Source of the DNA: Candidatus Aegiribacteria sp.
GTDB taxonomy: Bacteria; Fermentibacterota; Fermentibacteria; Fermentibacterales; Fermentibacteraceae
DNA length: 9,338 nucleotides
Assembly (NCBI GenBank): GCA_021107345.1
Contig: JAIOSX010000157.1
Coordinates: 1-9,338, forward strand
Reading direction: 5' to 3'
A program made the position numbers and the translations under genes. The notes beneath the pieces are model-generated. The model was not told where the DNA came from. It was given only the letters and a program-made list of their open reading frames with translations, and did not search any database. Shown piece after piece: positions 5,994 through 9,338 of the stretch (position 1 is its first letter; every line of letters begins with the position of its first letter).

Positions 5994-6866
5994 ATGATCA
6001 GTTCCTTCCGACTGAGTACTTCAGGCTTTCTTGTTGTAATTGTTCTTCTAGTTTCTTTCCTGCCTGTCCATTCCAATGATTTTACCGCGCATATCGATGA
6101 ATGGGAGGAAAGAAGTGATGGACCGGTACTTTTCAGTGTACTTGGCATTCCGTCCGAAATGCTTCCAGATGGAATAGACAATCTGGATTTACTGATTCTT
6201 GGCGATAATCTTATTGATGGTTCGGAGCTTGCAGTTATAGGCTTTGGTCGGGATACTCTTTGCTTTGGCACTGTATCGTTTGATATGTTTCTGAATCCAG
6301 CCAAGGCATTTGCTTCTTTCAGAAGTGAAGACAGTCTGATAGTTCTTTCATCCGAGTATCCCAGCAGGACCACAACGTGCAATATGTCCTATGCCTGGGA
6401 TAAAGATGAACAGATTCTTATTCCAGTCGAATCCTGGATAAGCGACTGGTCCGCTGACCTTCTGGCATCTGCGGATTCCCTTCTTGAAATCGGTGAGATC
6501 CGGCAGGCTGCGGACAGTATAAGAGTAATGTTTTACGGTTGGTCGTACTACGACTCAAGTGAACTCAGCTGCCGATTTTTGAGGGCTGCTTACTCAGCCT
6601 CAATGGATGCCCCCAAGGAGGAAGCACTTGGCTATTATGATGATGCTGTTTACGCCTTCGGCATTATCCAGTACGATGACACCTGGTTCATTTCATTTGA
6701 TTCGCTGGAAGCTTTCTTAAGAAGTGATTATGCCGAATACATTGAAGCGGAGGAACTTGCCGGGATACTTCGTGATTACGCAAAGTTATTCAGAGACAAC
6801 GGCTTCGCGGTAGAGTCTATCTTCGATAACACCGCGGACATACTGGAGGGTAAAGAACTGGAATGA
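5994..6866 (+). CDS. secreted protein of unknown function with helical C-terminal half
   Basis: A 290-aa protein; I do not recognise the family. The ATG at 5994 was chosen over an upstream in-frame TTG (5979) because AAAGGAG lies at 5982-5988 and the signal peptide fits: RLSTS, then the hydrophobic run GFLVVIVLLVSFLPV, with cleavage near residue 27. Residues 28-140 look like alternating strands (VLFSVLG, LDLLILGD, LAVIGFG, DSLIVLSS). Residues 150-285 are mostly amphipathic helices with TPR-like spacing (ADLLASADSLLEIGEIRQAA; EELAGILRDYAKLFRDNG) but no clear TPR consensus. It is markedly acidic. Cysteines at 90, 129 and 193 could form a disulfide outside the cytoplasm. Its stop overlaps the next start as ATGA, so the two are coupled. 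An exported scaffold or binding protein is plausible but unproven. Confidence 0.85.
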   Translation: MISSFRLSTSGFLVVIVLLVSFLPVHSNDFTAHIDEWEERSDGPVLFSVLGIPSEMLPDGIDNLDLLILGDNLIDGSELAVIGFGRDTLCFGTVSFDMFLNPAKAFASFRSEDSLIVLSSEYPSRTTTCNMSYAWDKDEQILIPVESWISDWSADLLASADSLLEIGEIRQAADSIRVMFYGWSYYDSSELSCRFLRAAYSASMDAPKEEALGYYDDAVYAFGIIQYDDTWFISFDSLEAFLRSDYAEYIEAEELAGILRDYAKLFRDNGFAVESIFDNTADILEGKELE

Positions 6867-6991
6867 AAACATGTCTGTTTATCATGATCTTCAGTTCAGC
6901 AGCCGTTCTTATGGCTGATTCCGCTGTAATGCTCTACTTCGATGATGGCAGATCCATTGTCCTCACTTCACCTGAAATTTTCACCGGTTAA
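6863..6991 (+). CDS. very small secreted protein or truncated gene (42 aa)
   Basis: A 42-codon frame starting at an ATG that overlaps the upstream stop as ATGA; GGAGGG at 6845-6850 is 12 bases upstream. It encodes a signal-peptide-like start, MKTCLFIMIFSSAAVLMADS, then AVMLYFDDGRSIVLTSPEIF and a stop at 6989-6991. The mature part would be only about 22 residues. A short strand with DGR-x-I right after the signal peptide is common at the N-terminus of longer secreted proteins, so this may be the remaining head of a truncated gene. It could also be a genuine small exported peptide. It stops three bases before the end of the convergent 113-aa gene. Translational coupling and the signal sequence support real translation; function is unknown. 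Confidence 0.55.
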   Translation: MKTCLFIMIFSSAAVLMADSAVMLYFDDGRSIVLTSPEIFTG

Positions 6992-6994
6992 CTA

Positions 6995-7336
6995 TTACTT
7001 GTCTTTTGATCTGCTGCCCCGATAGATATGCCTGAAACCCAGGAACGCCGCTATCAGGGCGAAGAGCGCAACACCGCCTAAAATGACTGCCATCCTATGC
7101 CAGGGAACTTCTGCCGCTTTGCGAATGGCGATGATACTCAGGGCAGTATGTATCCATACAGGGACTGTGATAGAAATGCTCACTGCAAGAATCATATCCG
7201 ACCATTTTTTACGAACCAGGAGCAAGAGGGGAAGAGCGACAAAAAGATATTTCAATATCGCATCTCCAGCGCGGCCGTAATGTGCTGCTGCCAGAAGAAG
7301 CGCTATAATGGTCATTACAATACGGAGAGTATTCAT
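6995..7336 (-). CDS. small four-helix membrane protein of unknown function
   Basis: A 113-aa integral membrane protein with four hydrophobic helices at about residues 4-20, 28-41, 47-70 and 81-103. Short charged loops are present: RKKWSD at 42-47, RKAAEVPWHR at 72-81 and the basic tail RGSRSKDK. By the positive-inside rule the 42-47 loop and the tail would face the cytoplasm. The ATG at 7334-7336 has AGAGGA at 7345-7350, eight bases upstream. It appears monocistronic with its own promoter and converges on the secreted-protein pair. I do not recognise a named family, and the chain has no conserved metal or haem ligand apart from single histidines (19, 63, 80, 105). Confidence 0.82.
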   Translation of the reverse strand: MNTLRIVMTIIALLLAAAHYGRAGDAILKYLFVALPLLLLVRKKWSDMILAVSISITVPVWIHTALSIIAIRKAAEVPWHRMAVILGGVALFALIAAFLGFRHIYRGSRSKDK

Positions 7337-7398
7337 TATGACTTTCCTCTTGTTCGTATGATTTCTGAGATGTTCTCTATGTTTCTGCTTCAGCAGTC

Positions 7399-7426
7399 AG
7401 AATAACTCCACTGAAATTATTGTCAA
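7399..7426 (-). promoter_or_regulatory. promoter of the 113-aa membrane protein gene
   Basis: A perfect -35 TTGACA (7421-7426, minus strand), a 16-base spacer and TATTCT (7399-7404). The start would be near 7392, about 56 nt before the ATG. The 9-base direct repeat AGAATAACT occurs at 7399-7407, over the -10 box, and at 7428-7436, just upstream of the -35 box. It is a possible regulator site. Confidence 0.55.
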
Positions 7427-7455
7427 TAGAATAACTTCTGAAACCCTTGAACATT

Positions 7456-7611
7456 CTATCCCTTTACAACTCCCAGGGGTTTGAGCATGACAAGCGGTTT
7501 TACCAGGTCCAGTTGTGCTTCCATAACTTCTTCTATGTCATTGTAGGCGTTCGGAGCTTCACTGAAATCCAGCAGTTGACTCCATTCGTTCTTTTCCACA
7601 TGAGTATTCTA
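7456..7611 (-). pseudogene. rtcB: C-terminal relic of RtcB-type RNA ligase
   Basis: The minus strand carries a 50-residue open frame between an in-frame TAG (7609-7611) and a TAG stop (7456-7458), with no ATG before an internal methionine. It includes SEAPNAYNDIEEVMEAQ and ends VMLKPLGVVKG. EAP-x-AY-x-(D/N)-I-x-x-V, then a short helix and a final P-(L/I)-GV-(V/I)-KG, is the characteristic C-terminus of RtcB, the GTP-dependent ligase that seals 3'-phosphate RNA ends in tRNA splicing and RNA repair. Intact RtcB is roughly 400-480 residues, so about nine tenths of the gene is missing. The upstream DNA is the M1 peptidase start. A GTG at 7597-7599 could in principle start a 47-aa product, but no ribosome site is evident. 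This is best read as a deletion or rearrangement scar; the reading is preserved in frame, so it may be recent. Confidence 0.75.
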
Positions 7612-7622
7612 ACTGATGTAAT
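7593..7622 (+). promoter_or_regulatory. possible weak promoter for the M1 peptidase gene
   Basis: TTTCCA (7593-7598), an 18-base spacer and TGTAAT (7617-7622) are a partial sigma70 match. The leader would be only about 18 nt. An alternative TTGACT at 7576-7581 has no -10 box at normal spacing. Confidence 0.25.
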
Positions 7623-7646
7623 ATTCTTTTCAGGAGGTTTTAACAG

Positions 7647-9338
7647 ATGATTACAGGGCTCATATGCACGATGATCATAGCAGCTGGTTTCCCAGGCCCC
7701 GAAAGCAGGGCAGATTATACGATGGATGTGCGGCTTGAACCTGATTCCAGCATGGTCTTCGGTCATTCTGAGATCCTGTTTATGAATGGCGTCGATTTTT
7801 CTGTTGATACTCTCTGGCTACACCTCTATCCGAATGCTTACAGGGACCATACAACAGCCTTCGGCCAGGATCTCGAGGCTGTGGGCCGCTACTGCTTCAG
7901 AGCGTCTACCGAGTCTGAGAAGGGCTGGATAGACCTTTCAGGCTGGACTATGAACGGGAATCCGATTGATATTTCCGTAGACGGCTGTCTTGGTTTCATT
8001 AGCCTCGATTCACCCCTTAATCCTTACGAAACCGTACTGCTTCAGGGTGACTTCAGTGTACAGGTGCCCAGGTTCTGGAGCAGGATGGGGCATCTGGGAG
8101 ATACGTACCAGATTACACAATGGTACCCCAAAATGTGTGTTCTTGATGAGAACGGATGGCACAGAGGCAGATACCACTGGAGAGGTGAGTTCTATAGCGA
8201 TTTCGGTGATTATACCGTGATTCTGGATGTTCCTGAGAATTTTATTACAGCTGCAACAGGGTCTGCTGCAGACGCTGCTCTTTCGAATGACTCGCTAAGG
8301 AGAACTGAAACATGGACAGCGCATAACGTTCATGATTTCGTCTGGTCCGCAAGTCCGGGTTATACGATAAGGGAACATATCTTCGTTTATCCTGAAAGTC
8401 TGGGATCATGTTCGGTTGATGTACATCTTGTCCTTCTGGATGATGACGATGATCACTGGTCGGATGTACCGGCGGTCATCGATTCCACGCTGCTTTACTA
8501 CGGGGAGTGGTACGTGCCTTACCCCTATAATGATCTATGGGTTGTGGAGCCGGCTATCCTGATGGCAGGGGGCATGGAGTATCCGCAGTTCGTATTTTCC
8601 GCTGCTGATTTTCCGATGACAAGAGTCCTTGAGATGGTCACATCACATGAGATCGGACACCAGTGGTTCTACGGTATGCTTGGAAACGATGAAGTCAATG
8701 AAGCCTGGCTGGACGAAGGGATGAATACATTCAGCGAATTGCGTTACATGCAGAGGAGACACGGCTTCTCTGGTAATATGTCCACAACCCCTGACTGGAT
8801 TATGGAGATAAGCGATCAGGACATGAGCCTCATGACATACGCTACCGGTACCGCTGCCGGAGAAGAGGTTCCTGTGCTCAGTGACGCAACATCAGCTGGA
8901 GACGGCAGTCATCCCACCGGATTCACCTACTATTCCAAACCCGCGTTTTTTCTCAGGCTGCTTCAGCGTCAGGTTGGAGATGAGGATTTCGACGGAATAA
9001 TGTCCATATACTTCGACCGATTCATGTACCATCACCCCCATACTGATGATTTCCAGGCTATTGTGGAGGAAGTCACCGTTCGATCATGGAAGAGGGAATT
9101 CGATTACTGGCTCAGAGGAACAGGGAATGCTGACGTAAGGATAAGGAGTATTGAAGAATCAGATGATTCAACCACCGTCGTAGTTGAAGGTGATGTCCCT
9201 CATGACGTAAAACTTGACCTTCTTTTCATTTCAGGAGGCGATTCCCTTTTAACAGAAACTTCAGTTTCTCCAGGAGTGGATGACACGGTTACCGTGGCGG
9301 GACAGTGGAATGCAGCGATTGTTGATCCCTTCCTGTGC
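7647..9338 (+). CDS. secreted M1-family zinc metallopeptidase, C-terminus beyond window
   Basis: An aminopeptidase-type zinc protease, open for 564 codons to the right edge. The ATG at 7647-7649 follows AGGAGG (7632-7637), and an in-frame TAA at 7641 rules out an earlier start. The first 15 residues (MITGLICTMIIAAGF) form a short hydrophobic export signal that lacks the usual basic residues; the mature protein would begin near residue 23. Residues 24-200 are the N-terminal beta domain, including QWYPKM (158-163) and GEFYSDFGDY, typical of bacterial M1 enzymes. The catalytic domain has GGMEY (308-312) in place of GAMEN, keeping the glutamate that binds the substrate amino terminus, and the zinc site HEIGH (334-338) with an 18-residue gap to E357 (WLDEG). 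Y428 or Y429 in TYYSKP is the likely transition-state tyrosine. It probably degrades peptides outside the cytoplasm for nutrition. Confidence 0.95.
   Translation, partial: MITGLICTMIIAAGFPGPESRADYTMDVRLEPDSSMVFGHSEILFMNGVDFSVDTLWLHLYPNAYRDHTTAFGQDLEAVGRYCFRASTESEKGWIDLSGWTMNGNPIDISVDGCLGFISLDSPLNPYETVLLQGDFSVQVPRFWSRMGHLGDTYQITQWYPKMCVLDENGWHRGRYHWRGEFYSDFGDYTVILDVPENFITAATGSAADAALSNDSLRRTETWTAHNVHDFVWSASPGYTIREHIFVYPESLGSCSVDVHLVLLDDDDDHWSDVPAVIDSTLLYYGEWYVPYPYNDLWVVEPAILMAGGMEYPQFVFSAADFPMTRVLEMVTSHEIGHQWFYGMLGNDEVNEAWLDEGMNTFSELRYMQRRHGFSGNMSTTPDWIMEISDQDMSLMTYATGTAAGEEVPVLSDATSAGDGSHPTGFTYYSKPAFFLRLLQRQVGDEDFDGIMSIYFDRFMYHHPHTDDFQAIVEEVTVRSWKREFDYWLRGTGNADVRIRSIEESDDSTTVVVEGDVPHDVKLDLLFISGGDSLLTETSVSPGVDDTVTVAGQWNAAIVDPFLC

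Noticed and set aside
5945..6382. 145-codon minus-strand frame antisense to the 290-aa secreted protein
   Set aside because: The plus-strand frame has a signal peptide, a good ribosome site and natural composition; the antisense product is serine/arginine-rich without features.
7447..7650. Plus-strand 67-codon frame ending at the M1 start codon
   Set aside because: It is the antisense shadow of the rtcB relic, whose minus-strand reading has recognisable family motifs.

Overview
The window looks like bacterial chromosome from an uncultured lineage, at close to half GC. The evidence is Shine-Dalgarno sites before most starts, several sigma70-like promoters, many secreted proteins, and a periplasmic or secreted M1 peptidase of the type common in Bacteroidota/FCB-group bacteria. 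The mix of secreted M1 peptidase, unfamiliar signal-peptide proteins and a short SWG-x-IK-x-x-Y protein tail suggests an FCB-type candidate phylum (Fermentibacterota or Eisenbacteria style). That placement is inference; no rRNA or marker gene is present.

Left part (1-4501, minus strand): a compact cluster read right to left. xdhA (FeS/FAD subunit) overlaps xdhB (molybdenum subunit) by an ATGA junction. A 162-aa membrane protein resembling the Mpv17/PMP22 family follows 11 nt after xdhB. The xanthine dehydrogenase has all eight cysteines for its two [2Fe-2S] clusters, the FAD loops and every recognisable molybdenum-site residue, so it should be a functional purine hydroxylase. No xdhC or cofactor-synthesis gene is in view. 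At the far left, a separate promoter drives an ATPase gene of the DUF4143-type AAA family, cut by the window edge.

Middle (4502-5679, minus strand): a self-contained transcription unit with a near-consensus promoter, a leader that can form a 5' hairpin, a strong ribosome binding site, a 221-aa secreted beta-rich protein and a strong stem-loop terminator. Next comes a gene-poor, partly AT-rich stretch (about 5680-5993) with a perfect 16-bp palindrome just before the next gene.

Right part (5994-9338): two overlapping plus-strand genes for secreted proteins (290 aa and an unusual 42-aa protein) run head-on into a minus-strand gene for a 113-aa four-helix membrane protein. Upstream of that lies a C-terminal fragment of an RtcB RNA ligase gene with no body, a relic bounded by an in-frame stop. 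The plus-strand M1 metallopeptidase gene starts 35 bp beyond the relic and runs off the right edge after 564 codons.

The best candidates for something undescribed are the xdh-linked Mpv17-like protein, the secreted 290-aa/42-aa pair with its palindromic control site, and the rtcB relic. I see no clear defence system, CRISPR array, tRNA, rRNA or complete mobile element.
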